A stretch of DNA of 64,000 nt from Symbiodinium natans (taxonomy: Eukaryota > Sar > Dinophyceae > Suessiales > Symbiodiniaceae), in NCBI GenBank assembly GCA_905221605.1, contig CAJNDS010000668.1:160001-224000 (forward strand), given 5' to 3'. The notes under the pieces are model-generated. The model was given only the letters and a program-made list of their open reading frames with translations, did no database searches and was not told the origin of the DNA. The translations under genes were made by a program, and so were the position numbers. Shown one piece after another: positions 40,101 to 49,389 of the stretch (positions are counted from its first letter, which is position 1; each line of letters starts with the position of its first letter).

Positions 40101-40765
40101 TAACCCCTGGGTCAGCAGTCAGTCAGTGCCCGAAAAGATGCCAGCCAGATCCCGTCCGCGCCTCAAAGCGGAAAAAACCCTTAAACCCTTAAACCCCTAA
40201 ACCCCTAAACCCCTAAGCCCCTAAACCCCTAAACCCCTAAACCCCTAAACCCCTGAACCCCTAAACCTTGAACCTTAAACATCCTTAAACCGCCCTAAGC
40301 CCCTAAGCCCCTAAACCCTCAACCCTGAACCCTAAGCCCTAAGCCCTAAACCCTAAACCCTAAACCCTGAACCCAGTCCGAGGACTCCATTTTACTTCCT
40401 GGTCGGCTCCTTCTTGAGCGAGTGTTGGAAGAGCCCACGGACAGGCCTCAGAGTTGATCCGACAGACGAACTGCAGGGCTTGGACAACGCTTACCACGGA
40501 TGCTTGGGTGCTGAGTCGGTAGCCCTTTTCGCTCCTTTGCCTCTGAACCCGAAACCCGAAACCCCAAACCCGAAACCCTAAACCCTAAACCCTAAACCCT
40601 AAACCCCAAACCCTAAACCCTGACTCGCAAGGATGCCCTCCAAAGAAGAAGCGGAAGGTGAGTCGTGAACCGTCGGGGCGCCGGAAGTCAGTCTCTTCGG
40701 TGAGCTCAGAAGTCCAAGACGACCCCTTTGAAGATGAGCTGCCGGCAATGTTCCTGGAGATTTGA
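37144..40765 (+). CDS. AMT: ammonium transporter B (AMT/MEP/Rh family), nine exons
   Basis: Exons 37144-37774, 37861-37998, 38138-38180, 38546-38695, 39165-39247, 39360-39394, 39848-39942, 40383-40498 and 40632-40765 join without a phase break to 474 codons plus TGA. It is an ammonium channel of the plasma or an internal membrane. Landmarks are FVILTMQSGFAMLEMG, AGSGPVHLLGA and DPVGALGVHG (the two pore histidines), VANGILGSLVSITAGC and the GLRVDPTDELQGLDNAYHG tail. After this the tail has CPPKKKRKV, a perfect monopartite nuclear-localisation-type cluster, and an acidic end (DDPFEDELPAM). It is a tandem paralogue of copy A, with exon sequence very close to it. Inferred donors are GC, GT, GC, CA (odd), GC, GC, GC and GA, and most acceptors are AG|G. 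The CA donor at 38696 is the weak point; a duplicated exon end lies 77 bp downstream. Confidence 0.88.
37775..37860 (+). other. transporter B intron 1, absent in A
   Basis: 86 bp, GC donor, AG|G acceptor. Copy A reads ACCAGTATCTTG without interruption, and removing this intron restores TSILIG in B. It contains no telomere-like repeats. Confidence 0.8.
37999..38137 (+). other. transporter B intron 2, absent in A
   Basis: 139 bp, GT donor, ending CCAAG|G; the 3' part has CCCTAAA units. Copy A is continuous across ATFGGGLTALLYTK. The intron's first bases GTATC resemble the first bases of the next exon, GCATC. Confidence 0.75.
38181..38545 (+). other. transporter B intron 3, four bases offset from A
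   Basis: GC donor after GGCAG. It lies four coding bases upstream of the family E intron in copy A and has unrelated content: TATA-rich sequence and a CTTTTAAGGAGCTGTTAG repeat shared with 34290. Confidence 0.65.
39029..39141. repeat. foldback repeat family A in transporter B intron 4
   Basis: ACTTGGAGGATCAAGGGTAG on the left, CTTCCCATGAACCTCCAAGT on the right, about 113 bp. Confidence 0.85.
39450..39533. repeat. foldback repeat family A in transporter B intron 6
   Basis: CTTGGAGGTTCATGGGTAAT and ACTACCCATGAACCTCCAAG at the ends, 84 bp; a short family member. Confidence 0.85.
39963..40375. repeat. TTTAGGG then CCCCTAAA/CCCTAAA arrays in transporter B intron 7
   Basis: TTTAGGG at 39963-40050 near the 5' side, CCCTTAAA and CCCCTAAA 8-mers at 40175-40375 near the 3' side. 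A clear example of the G-then-C intron polarity. Confidence 0.9.
40499..40631 (+). other. transporter B intron 8 with 6-bp flanking repeats, absent in A
   Basis: GA donor. GGATGC occurs at 40498-40503 and 40631-40636, spanning both splice sites. CCCTAAA units fill its 3' half. Copy A reads CATGGATGCCCTGCC without interruption. Confidence 0.75.
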
Positions 40766-41437
40766 GGGTTTAGGGTTAGGGTTTGGGGTTTTGGGGTTTT
40801 GGGTTTAGGAGATTTGCTTACAGCCCCTTCTACAGCTCAAAGACTCTTGCAGAGGGCCCCAAAGGGTCTTCTTGACTCCCTACCAAGCACTGGTAGGCTT
40901 GTGTGCGTAATTGCACTCAAGGGACTAAAGGAGGGACCCTTATAAGGCTTATAAGGGATCTTAGGGGTTCTTCGGGGGGTTATTCAGGGGCTACAGAGGT
41001 ATATAGGGACTATAGGGTAGATATAAGGGTTATAGAGGGGAATAAGATTCCCTCCTTCTACCCCTTAAGAACGGTGCTTCCTCATGCTGAAGGCAGAACG
41101 GAAGCTTCCCCGTGCTTTCAACTCTTGCCCGCTATTGGGCCACCTGTTGCACCACTTTACAGTGAGCAAGCAGCGTTCAGAGAACCCAAGGAGCCAGATA
41201 CCTCAGCAGAGAACATATAATATATAGGAGTCCTGATCATCGATGAAGCTTACGGTGGTCCCTTAAGATGGGCCCTTAAAAGGGGACCCCTGACATACCC
41301 TACAGAAATCTACAGAACAAGGGCACATAGATCAGAGCACTTCAAAGGAGGTAAAGGATTGAAGGATAGAATTCAGGCTTATTCCTTCCCTAAACCCTAG
41401 ACCCTAAGCCCTAAACCCTAAACCTTTCTCTGAGCAG
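40766..41437. repeat. families D and E repeats downstream of transporter B
   Basis: TTTAGGG/GGGTTTTG to 40810. Family D copy at about 40918-41080 (AAGGGACTAAAGGAGGGACC, TATAGGGACTATAGGG). Family E, in reverse, at about 41256-41365 (TGGTCCCTTAAGATGGGCCC, AAAGGAGGTAAAGGA). No gene. Confidence 0.55.
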
Positions 41438-41505
41438 CTTCCGGAGCGCGCAGTGCAATCTCGCAGAAAAGGCAGTCACAGCAGCACCGAGTGCTGTAAC
41501 CTGGG
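41438..41505 (+). CDS. exon-like island, unknown protein
   Basis: After GAGCAG two frames are open, reading LPERAVQSRRKGSHSSTEC or SFRSAQCNLAEKAVTAAPSA. Flanking C arrays are consistent with an exon; the frame is unresolved. Confidence 0.25.
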
Positions 41506-41514
41506 GTAGCTCTT

Positions 41515-42860
41515 ATAAGCCCTAAACCCTACACCCTAAACCCTAAACCCTAAACCCTGAACCCTGAACCCTGAACCCTGAACCTTAAACCCTAAACCCC
41601 AAACCCTAACCTGGGGTAAACGCAGTAGGGCTTAGAGCTTTGGAGCTTTCGATCTTGGATGTCCTTATGATTCAAAATCGTAAGTCTTGAACTGGAGCAG
41701 AGGATCCCCCCCCCCCATGAAAGTTTAGGGTCTTGGGTTTAGGGTTTAGGGTTTCGGGTTTGGGGTTTCGGGTTTGGGGTTTAGGGTTTAACGCTTGGTT
41801 GCCCTTGAGGAAGTTGAACTAAGTGACCATAGGATGGATCACTTCGCCAAATTATGGTTTCTCTTTTTGGGCACCCGAAATAAGAGGGGCCACCTTATAA
41901 GAAGGCCCCGAAAAGAGACCATATTCTAGAAAGGTGACCATATCTATATATATATATATATATATGTCTATATATATATATATGTATATATATACATATG
42001 TACACACATATGAAATACGATGGCGGCCTAGTATGGCAATTCAGAGAGCCGAATGCCTTAAGAGCCCTAAAACCTTTGACTAAGGCCCTAAACCCTTAAC
42101 CTTTCAGATAGCCTAAGTTGCCGATCCGCACCTGCCGGATTAGGGTTTAGGGTTTGGGGCTTCGGGTTTAGGACCCCTTCCCTCCCCCTCTTGTGCTTTT
42201 TGTACTAAGAGGGATGGGTGCAGGCGCAGGCAGTGTTTTTGAGCAATTACTTGAAGGTTCAGGGGTAGGGTTATCAGTATGGTAGCTATACTTATAACTC
42301 TATCTGGGGCACCGACAACCCTAAGCCCCTGCCCTAGGCCCCTGCATAATTATACTGCAATGTGCCCCAAAGCCCTTCTAATTATTAAGGTCTCTATGTT
42401 ACGCCATGCTTAATGCTTTGGAGTTGTAGCGTCGCCTCATGGGTGGCCAAGGACTCGCGCCGAGCTTGGCGACAATCGCTTTATCTGGCCAGGCGAGCGC
42501 GAACTGCCGGGCTAGAATTAGCAGTCGAATAAGTCGCCTTAAGGTGTTCCTTTTTCAGGTAATAGCCTCAAACCTTTACCTGCTCTTGTTCTGTATCTAT
42601 GCATCCCCACAGCAGATGTTTGAGTTTCCAATGAAACTGGACAATTGGGGAGGGAATCACTTAAATCGTTTTTGCTGAGCCTCAACCCTACACTCGGCTG
42701 GAGAGCACCTACCAGCAATCCCGGTCGTTGCCTGCTACGCCGACATCCCTACATTGAACAATAAAAGAAGCCAAAGTAGAGATAGTAGTAGTAATCACTT
42801 AAAAACCAAATGAAAGCTCTCCCGAGTTTCGAGCCACCAGAGTACTACCCAACAGGATAT
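41515..42860. other. arrays, TA tract and weakly open stretch
   Basis: CCCTAAA/CCCTGAA at 41515-41612, TTTAGGG at 41730-41790, TATA tract 41945-42005, half family A element at 42251. An 80-codon open frame at 42439-42678 has a hydrophobic centre but no family resemblance. Confidence 0.4.
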
Positions 42861-42861
42861 G

Positions 42862-43039
42862 CTTGGAGGTTCATGGGTAGTTACAAGTAGGGTTGTAAGT
42901 ACCCAGTTCTCGGACCAAGTGCTACTTGGTGCGAATCACAAAAGCAGTCGTTATCACGGTTCTGTTGGGTAAGACTAGCAAGTAGTACTTGTTCATACTA
43001 CTTCTACTACTACTACTACTGCTACTACTACTACTACTC

Positions 43040-43078
<39 letters not shown>

Positions 43079-43225
43079 CCTACTCCTACTCCCACTCCTT
43101 CTCCTTCTCCTTCTCCTACTGCTACTCCTACTCCTACTCCTACTCCTCCTCCTCCTCCTCCTCCTCCTGCCCCCCCCTCCTCCTCCTGCTGCTGCTGCTG
43201 GTGCTGGTGCTGCCACTACTACTAA
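42862..43225. repeat. half family A element and triplet-repeat block
   Basis: GCTTGGAGGTTCATGGGTAG starts a half element. From 42990 runs (CTA)n, then CTC/CTT, (CTC)n and (CTG)n. The following 43225-43420 is a decayed AATAGTAG tract. Confidence 0.85.
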
Positions 43226-43439
43226 TGCAGAAAGTAATAGTAAGAATAGCAGTAGGAATAGTAGTGGTTGTCCTATTGCACAATAGTCGTACTAAGAGTA
43301 ACAATCGCAATAGTAGGAACAAAAGCAATGGTTGTACTCATAGCAATAGCAGTATTCATAGTAATCACAGTAATAATGGTTATAATGTCAATAGTAGTAA
43401 TAACCGTAGTCATAGCACTCATAGAACTAAACAAAACCC

Positions 43440-43799
43440 TACTTGGAGGTTCGTGGGTAGTTTGAAAGAAGCAGAGTTAGTTCCATCCCCCTTGTATTAA
43501 ACGTACCCCCAATTATAAGAACACTTTCCGGAAAATCCTGCCGAAACCGACCCCCCCTTCTAAACCCTATTCCGAATATGGGGGGGGAGGGGGGGGGAGG
43601 GGGCCTCAAAACCTTCAAGCCAATCTAAACCCTATCCCATAAGATGGCATAAGGATAACAACATCCCCCCTTATTTTTTCGAAACGCATTTCGAGTTTCT
43701 TTTGGTGGGGGGGAGCCCCCCGGTTACTAATAAGGGGATGGGATTATCGGTACCCTACATAGGGTTACTCATAGAACTACCCACGAACTTCCAAGTAGT
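43440..43799. repeat. long foldback, family A ends
   Basis: ACTTGGAGGTTCGTGGGTAG and AACTACCCACGAACTTCCAA are inverse with one mismatch, and both carry the rare CG variant, so they are a true pair. The interior is 315 bp with a poly-G block. Confidence 0.8.
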
Positions 43800-43965
43800 A
43801 GCCCCAAACCCTAAACCCTAAACCCTAAACCCTAAACCCTCAACCCTAAACCCTAAACCCTAAACCCTAAACCCTAAACCCTAAACCCTACACCCTAAAC
43901 CCTACACCCTAAACCCTGCACCCTAAACCCTGAACCCTGCCTGAACCCTCAACCCTAAAACTCCA
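43800..43965 (-). repeat. CCCTAAA array
   Basis: Perfect heptamers, then CCCTACA and CCCTGAA variants. Confidence 0.95.
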
Positions 43966-43971
43966 CACGGC

Positions 43972-44066
43972 CAGGGCACTGCAGCCCAACGTGCCGTGGC
44001 CGCTGCCGCTGGCGCGGCACAGGCAGAGTTCCGTGTGGGACCCAGGGCACTCCTGAAGCCCTTTTG
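43972..44066 (+). CDS. exon-like island, Ala-rich
   Basis: Frame reads GTAAQRAVAAAAGAAQAEFR then VGPRALLKPF, between CCCTAAA and a TTTAGGG/TTTGGGG array (44072-44175). Similar in character to the island at 35005. Confidence 0.4.
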
Positions 44067-44071
44067 GTGTT

Positions 44072-44850
44072 GGGGTTTAGGGTTTAGGGTTTGGGGTTTA
44101 GGGTTTGGGGTTTAGGGTCTGGGGTTTAGGGTTTGGGGTTTGGGGTGTAGGGTTTAGGGTTTAGGGTTTGGGGTCGGCTCCACTCAAAAAATGTTGACAA
44201 GGGCGCCCAGGTGCAGAAGAAGGCTTTTAACTCGAACCCCCCAAACCTCTGAGGATCCCTCCAGCCCTCACACCCTAAACCCTGAACCCTGAACCCTAAA
44301 CCCTAAAGCCTAAACCCGAAACCCTAAACCCTAAACCGTAAAACCCTAAACCCTAAACCCTAAACCCTAAACCCCAAACTCTAAACCCAAGCCTCAAGGC
44401 TGAACCACTTCTTTTCAAAAAGCCCAATTGCTTACCATGTTGGAGGATCCTTTCATATCGTTAAGAATCTTCGGGGGGGGGGGAGGGGGGGTACCCCCTG
44501 TTTTGGGACATATGCCATGCCCCTGAATTCAACAGACAAGACTCATGACGGAAATAATCAGGATACTGACCATGATGATAGCGGTTAGAATAGCGATAGC
44601 ACCAATCATTCTCATAGCCTACATGGTCGTTTGTTCTGAAGAATGCCCTAAACCCTCAGCTCCTTCATTCAGTGAGCATTGCGCCTAGCGCTTCGCCCTT
44701 GCCCTCCCCTAAATCCCTGCAGAGATCTCCGACGTAAACCCCAAGCCCTAAACCCTAAACCCTAAACTCTACACCGTAAACCTTAAACCCTAGCCCGAAA
44801 CCCTAAACCTTAAACCCTGACCCTAAACGCCTCCCTCTTCTTCAATCTGA
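44072..44850. repeat. G-rich then C-rich arrays
   Basis: TTTAGGG/TTTGGGG to 44175, CCCTAAA at 44270-44395 and 44735-44830, poly-G near 44473-44488. The unique part 44400-44700 shows no gene. Confidence 0.7.
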
Positions 44851-44930
44851 GGTGCAGAGGCCTTTGCCGCTGCGGCGGCGGAGCCGCAGGCGCCAGCCCT
44901 CGACACTTCAATACCATAGATTCCTTAAAG
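44851..44930 (+). CDS. exon-like island, Arg-rich
   Basis: Frame reads EVQRPLPLRRRSRRRQPSTL then QYHRFLK before AT-rich sequence. Weak support. Confidence 0.25.
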
Positions 44931-44939
44931 ACCCTAAAC

Positions 44940-45580
44940 CTTCCCCAAAGAAAAGCAAAAGCAATGATAATGACAAAAATAGCAATAATATCAAAATAAA
45001 AACAATAAAAACACTAATGAAAATAATAACAAGAATAACAATAATAACAATGATACTAACAGTAGTAACAATGATAGCAATATAATATCAATAATCATAA
45101 CCATAATAACAATAATCCTAATGAACAAGGGTTAGAGTTGGAGGGCTTCAGGCTCAAAGACGGAGGGAGTTTTGTCGGCTGTTGGCCTTTGGGGTTCAGG
45201 AAGGCAGAGCAAAGACGGAGATCGGATCATATGCAAATAGCCGCAATCAGTCTGCAATAGCTTCATACATAGTAGCCTTATCGCAACACACATACATACA
45301 TACATACATACATACATACATACATACATTTGCATATGTATCAATAAATACAAAACAAGAAAAAACATATATATATATATATACATATCAATATAAATAT
45401 CAATATATACAGAAATATAAATACAAGTATAAAAATAAACGAAAATATGGATGTAAATATGAATTTAGATATAAAGATAAATACAAATTTACACTTACAT
45501 TTAAATTTGAATTTAAGTTTAAATGTAAGTCGAAATGTAAGATTTATATATGTATGTATATATATATATAGGCGATTCTG
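44940..45580. repeat. AT-rich simple-sequence region
   Basis: Decayed AATAATA repeats (44960-45110), a CATA run (45287-45330), TATA and AAATATAAAT repeats (45360-45570). Not coding. Confidence 0.85.
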
Positions 45581-45684
45581 TCTTGTAGAGAAATTCAGGC
45601 GTGACAAGTAGAGTGCCAAGCACAAAGAAGCAAAGGCTCAAACCCAAAAGTTGTGGAGCGCAGAGATGAGACAGGAAGCCTCTA

Positions 45685-45765
45685 GTTTAGGGTTTAGGGT
45701 TTGGGGTTTTGGGGTTTGGGGTTTTGGGGTTTGGGGTTTAGGGTTTAGGGTTTAGGGCTTAGGGC
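45685..45765 (+). repeat. TTTAGGG / GGGGTTTT array
   Basis: Mixed TTTAGGG and TTTGGGG units. Confidence 0.9.
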
Positions 45766-45867
45766 GCCTTTCAGCCTACAGCACTGCCGGTTCATATCCC
45801 TCATGTGGGCTTGCAGAAAGTAATGGGTCAGATGGTCTCCTTGCACGTGGTGGCTGCTTCCACATGT

Positions 45868-46170
45868 GATATTATGGTATAACATAATATAATATAACAT
45901 AATATAAGAGAGTATAAGATAATATAAGATCATTCAGATAATATAAGGTAATATGAGATAATAGAAGATAATATAACATAATATAAGAGAAGATAAGATA
46001 ATATAAGATCATTAAGATAATATAAGGCAATATGAGATATATAAGTTAATATAAGATAATACAAGATAATATAAGATAATATAAGATAATATAAGATAAT
46101 ATAAGACAATATAAGATAATATAAGATAATATAAGATAATATAAGATAATATAAGATAATAGAATTTAAT
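45868..46170. repeat. ATAATATAAG minisatellite
   Basis: About thirty copies of a 10-bp unit, becoming perfect toward the right end; the left part contains a longer duplicated segment with AAGATCATT. Confidence 0.92.
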
Positions 46171-46279
46171 TTAATGCGGAAGGGCGAAGCTGCCGATCGC
46201 TTCCTAAAGGATTCACCTTGCTTGCATCTCCTGGACCCTGCGGTGCCCAACCCAGAACGGTACTGCCCCACTACAGACA

Positions 46280-46385
46280 AGCCCTAAACCCTAAACCCTA
46301 AACCCTAAACCCTAAACCCTAAACCCTAAACCCTAAACCCTAAACCCTAAACCCTAAACCCTAAACCCTAAACCCTAAGCCCTAG
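46280..46385 (-). repeat. CCCTAAA array
   Basis: About fourteen perfect heptamers. Confidence 0.95.
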
Positions 46386-46407
46386 TTCACCGACCTCCAT
46401 CCGTCTG

Positions 46408-46507
46408 AGCTTTTACACCTGTGTCTCCCCGAAGGCCGGCAACCAGACCAACCCGACCAACCAGACTGGAGCCGCGACGACGCAGGCACGGAAGTTCACT
46501 TTCTCGG
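46408..46507 (+). CDS. exon-like island, N-glycosylation-type sequons
   Basis: Frame reads RLSFYTCVSPKAGNQTNPTN then QTGAATTQARKFTFSG. Two NQT sequons suggest an extracellular or lumenal segment. TTTAGGG-like sequence follows. First of a series of islands up to about 51 kb that may form one membrane-protein gene. Confidence 0.4.
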
Positions 46508-46794
46508 GTTTAGGGTATAGGCTTTTGGGTTTAGGGTGGCCCTTTTGACTTTGCAAGTAGGGTTAGTGAGTCGCGTTACGGGGAGTATTCAAGGGTTTCT
46601 GGAGGTATAGGGTTTAGGGGCCAGTGCTGGCGAAGAGTGCAGTTCGGGAGCCCAGTATGCCTTGATTGGGGTTACCATGGGTTTGGGGTTCAAAGCCGAA
46701 ACCCGAAATCCTAAGCCCTAAAGCCTTAAACCCCCAAACCCTAGAAGAGCTGGAGTCTGCTTGACATGGAACAGACCCGAGGCCACCTCAAACC

Positions 46795-46945
46795 CTACAC
46801 CCTACACCCTAAACCCTACACCCCAAACCCTAAACCCTAAACCCTAAACCCTAAACCCTAAACCCTAAACCGAAACCCCAAACCCTAAACCCCAAACCCT
46901 AAAACCGAAACCCTAAACCCTAAACCCTAAACCCTAAACCCTAAA
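46795..46945 (-). repeat. CCCTAAA / CCCTACA array
   Basis: Mixed CCCTACA and CCCTAAA heptamers. Confidence 0.95.
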
Positions 46946-46952
46946 ATGCCCA

Positions 46953-47040
46953 GGCACCTGCTGTGTCCAAGGAGGAGGAGATGATGTACCGACGCCTCTC
47001 GTTTCGGCCAGGAATCCCACCTCCCGAACAAGAACCCCAT
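46953..47040 (+). CDS. exon-like island, unknown protein
   Basis: After CCCAG the frame reads APAVSKEEEMMYRRLSFRPG then IPPPEQEPH, ending at a TTTAGGG array. Clean acceptor and flanks; no family. Confidence 0.45.
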
Positions 47041-47445
47041 GGGTTTAGGGTTTAGGGTTCAGGGGGTTTAGGGTTTAGGGTCTAGGGATTAGGCATTTGG
47101 GATTAGGGAGTAGGGGAGCTCGGGAAGCTTGGGATAAGTGCCGCCACTTATTCAAGGGATGAAGACTCGTACCCCTAATTAGGGTTGCAAAAAACAACCA
47201 TGTATTGTATGTACTCTTAGTGTAGCCCTTATACCACCTTAAGCACCAAAGAGTTATTCAGAGTTTGGGGTTTCAAGTGTCAGTTTAAATGTTGCGAGTT
47301 CGAGAGCGCATCTAGATATTTATCGGCTGACATGGCAGGATTGGGCACGCAACCGCAAGACCCCAGCCTCAGCACGCTTCTAATCTAGGCGACCTAAACC
47401 CGGAACCCTAAACCCCAAACCCTAAACCCTAAACCCTAAACGAGG

Positions 47446-47549
47446 CGAGCGGATGGCTGCGCAAACTGCAGGCCTCTGTGTGCTGAGCATCTGCATCGTG
47501 CTGGCCTGGTTTCAGAGCAATGCGCCGCCTGGGCGGCAACACTTCGGGG
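47446..47549 (+). CDS. exon with predicted transmembrane helix
   Basis: Frame reads ERMAAQTAGLCVLSICIVLA then WFQSNAPPGRQHFG. The stretch AGLCVLSICIVLAWF is a membrane helix candidate. Flanked by CCCTAAA and TTTAGGG arrays. Confidence 0.45.
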
Positions 47550-47650
47550 TTAGGGTTTAGGGTTTAGGGCTTAAGGTTTAGGGTTTAGGGTTTAGGGTTT
47601 AGAGTACCTGAGGATTTTGTCTGGAAATCCTCTTTCGTTTTTTGCGGCTC

Positions 47651-47769
47651 ACTTGGAGGTTCATGGCTACTTATATAGTAGGGTTACAAGTGCCCTAAAT
47701 AGGGTTTTTTGATTCTGGTTACTATACTTCTACTCCTCCTACTTCTAGCTACCTATGAACCTCCAAGTA
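47651..47769. repeat. foldback repeat family A
   Basis: ACTTGGAGGTTCATGGCTAC and AGCTACCTATGAACCTCCAA. The shared CTA variant at both ends supports pairing. Confidence 0.85.
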
Positions 47770-47839
47770 GGGGTTTAGGGTGTGGAGTTTAACCCTGCAT
47801 CCTCCTCCGGGAGACGACTTCCGGGTCCCTTGAACTCCA

Positions 47840-47962
47840 AACCCTAAGCCCTAAACCCTAAACCCTAAACCCTAAACCCTAAGCCCTCAACCCTAAACCC
47901 TAAACCCTAAACCCTTAACCCCAAACCCCAAACCCTAAACCCTAAACCCTAAACCCTAAACG
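47840..47962 (-). repeat. CCCTAAA array
   Basis: Perfect and variant heptamers ending just before an exon-like island. Confidence 0.95.
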
Positions 47963-47965
47963 GCC

Positions 47966-48075
47966 ATAACCCCCGGGGAGCTCAGGGTGGAGAGCGACTA
48001 CCACCGGAAGAGGAAAAAGTCAGAGAGCGAGTACGCTGCTTGGCACATTTCGGTTCTCTTTTGTCGCGTTGTAGG
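47966..48075 (+). CDS. exon-like island, basic segment
   Basis: Frame reads TPGELRVESDYHRKRKKSES then EYAAWHISVLFCRVVG, followed by TTTAGGG. The RKRKK cluster could be a membrane-flanking or nuclear-type basic patch. Confidence 0.4.
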
Positions 48076-48166
48076 GTTTAGGGTTTAGGGTTTAGGGTTT
48101 AGGGTTTAGGGTTTAGGGGCTTAAGGGTAGCCCAAAGCCTTTTTGATGGGGCTTCTTCTAATTTTA

Positions 48167-48243
48167 GGGTCCTCTGTACAAGGAGTTCCTCCGCACCCAC
48201 CGATGCTGTTTCCGAAGTCCGGTCAACCCCAGGACTAGAGTTT
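48167..48243 (+). CDS. exon-like island with duplicated 3' edge
   Basis: After TTTTAG the frame reads GPLYKEFLRTHRCCFRSPVN. Its right edge, GTCCGGTCAACCCC with CTAG and a T run, recurs at 48354-48381 on the other side of a TTTAGGG array (48248-48310). Confidence 0.4.
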
Positions 48244-48609
48244 TTGGTTTGGGTTTGGGGTTTAGGGTTTAGGGTTTAGGGTTTAGGCTGAAGGGTTTAG
48301 GGTTTCTAGAGTTTCTAGAGTTTGATACAAACCGTCAACCCTAAACCCTACATAGTCCGGTCAACCCCGGGGCTAGGTTTTTTCCGCGTTTGGGTGAGTC
48401 GCATCCCAGAACCCAAGCCCCCCACAGAACCCCCCCCCCCCCCCCAACCGCTTCGCCCGCCCAAACCGAGTGAGCAGCAAACGTTTCGTTTTACGAAAGG
48501 CCTGAGTTTCAGCATCCTTGAGAGCCCCTCATCCCAAAACTGCCCCTAAGCCGCAATAAAGACCGGAAACCGCCAAACCCCCGCCAAACCCCCCCAAAAG
48601 AACTGCTAC

Positions 48610-48780
48610 ACCCTAAACCCTTCGCCATGGCACCCTAAACCCTGAACCCTAATCCCTAAGCCCTTAACCCTTAACCCTTAAATCCGAAATCCTTAAACCC
48701 TAAATCCTTAACCCTTATACCCTAAATCCTTAACCCTTAAACCCTAAATCCTTAACCCTTATCCCTTATGAACCCTGAGC
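48610..48780 (-). repeat. CCCTTAA / CCCTAAAT variant array
   Basis: Alternating CCCTTAAC and CCCTAAAT units. Confidence 0.9.
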
Positions 48781-48786
48781 CCTGCT

Positions 48787-48868
48787 CAGGACGTCTTCCG
48801 CAATTGGGGCATCCTCTGCTGTCCCTGCCGGCGCGTGGCCTGCTCTTTCCCGCAGCACTGGAGGGCTT
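48787..48868 (+). CDS. exon-like island, Cys-rich
   Basis: After GCTCAG the frame reads DVFRNWGILCCPCRRVACSF then PQHWR; a TTTAGGG array follows. The CCPC cluster together with the next Cys-rich island hints at a small Cys-rich membrane protein, but no family is claimed. Confidence 0.4.
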
Positions 48869-48869
48869 C

Positions 48870-48995
48870 GGTTTAGGGTTTAGGGTTTAGGGTTTAGGGT
48901 TTAGGGTTTAGGGTTTAGGGTTTAGGGTTTAGGGTTTAGGGTTTAGGGTTTGGGGTTCGGGGTTTGGGGTTTAATTAGGGCTTGGGGTTTAGGAA
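48870..48995 (+). repeat. TTTAGGG array
   Basis: About fifteen heptamers then TTTGGGG variants. Confidence 0.95.
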
Positions 48996-49099
48996 GGGTG
49001 GGGTGATCTTTGATGCTCCCTTCGACGCATCATCACATCGCACGCTCTCGACCGTTAGACCCTAAACCCTAAACCCCTACATAAACCACCCAAACCCCT

Positions 49100-49206
49100 A
49101 CTTGGAGGTTCATGGGTGCATACAAGTAGGGTTCTAAGTATGGTAGCTATTCTAATCACCCCATTTAAGGTACTTGCATCCCTCCTTCTAAGTGCCCATG
49201 AACCCT
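49100..49206. repeat. foldback repeat family A, right end lost in an array
   Basis: ACTTGGAGGTTCATGGGTGC on the left; the right end stops at GCCCATGAACC and turns directly into a CCCTAAA array (to 49255), so the last ten bases are replaced by telomere-like repeats. Confidence 0.75.
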
Positions 49207-49277
49207 AAACCCTAAACCCTAAACCCTAAACCCTAAACCCTAAACCCCAAACCGCTCTTGAAGCCTCCTAAAAGGCT

Positions 49278-49362
49278 GCGCCTGGTGCTGCTACCATCTC
49301 ATCGCCCTCCTGGCCAGTTGCAACTGCTCCACACTCAGTGTGCTGCCCGGAGCCTCAGATGG
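49278..49362 (+). CDS. exon-like island, Cys-rich hydrophobic
   Basis: After CTAAAAG the frame reads GCAWCCYHLIALLASCNCST then LSVLPGAS. Probably continues the Cys-rich protein of 48787. TTTAGGG follows at 49390. Confidence 0.4.
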
Positions 49363-49389
49363 GGTTTTGGGAGTTGTGGGGGTTTAGAA

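Noticed and set aside
42439-42678. 80-codon open frame with a hydrophobic middle
   Set aside because: No family resemblance and no flanking arrays or splice-like edges; kept only as part of a region note.
42989-43225. Open frame of poly-Leu then poly-Pro
   Set aside because: Produced by the CTA/CTC/CTG triplet repeats; simple-sequence DNA, not a gene.
45930-46280. Tyr/Leu/Ile-rich minus-strand open frame
   Set aside because: Translation of the ATAATATAAG minisatellite.
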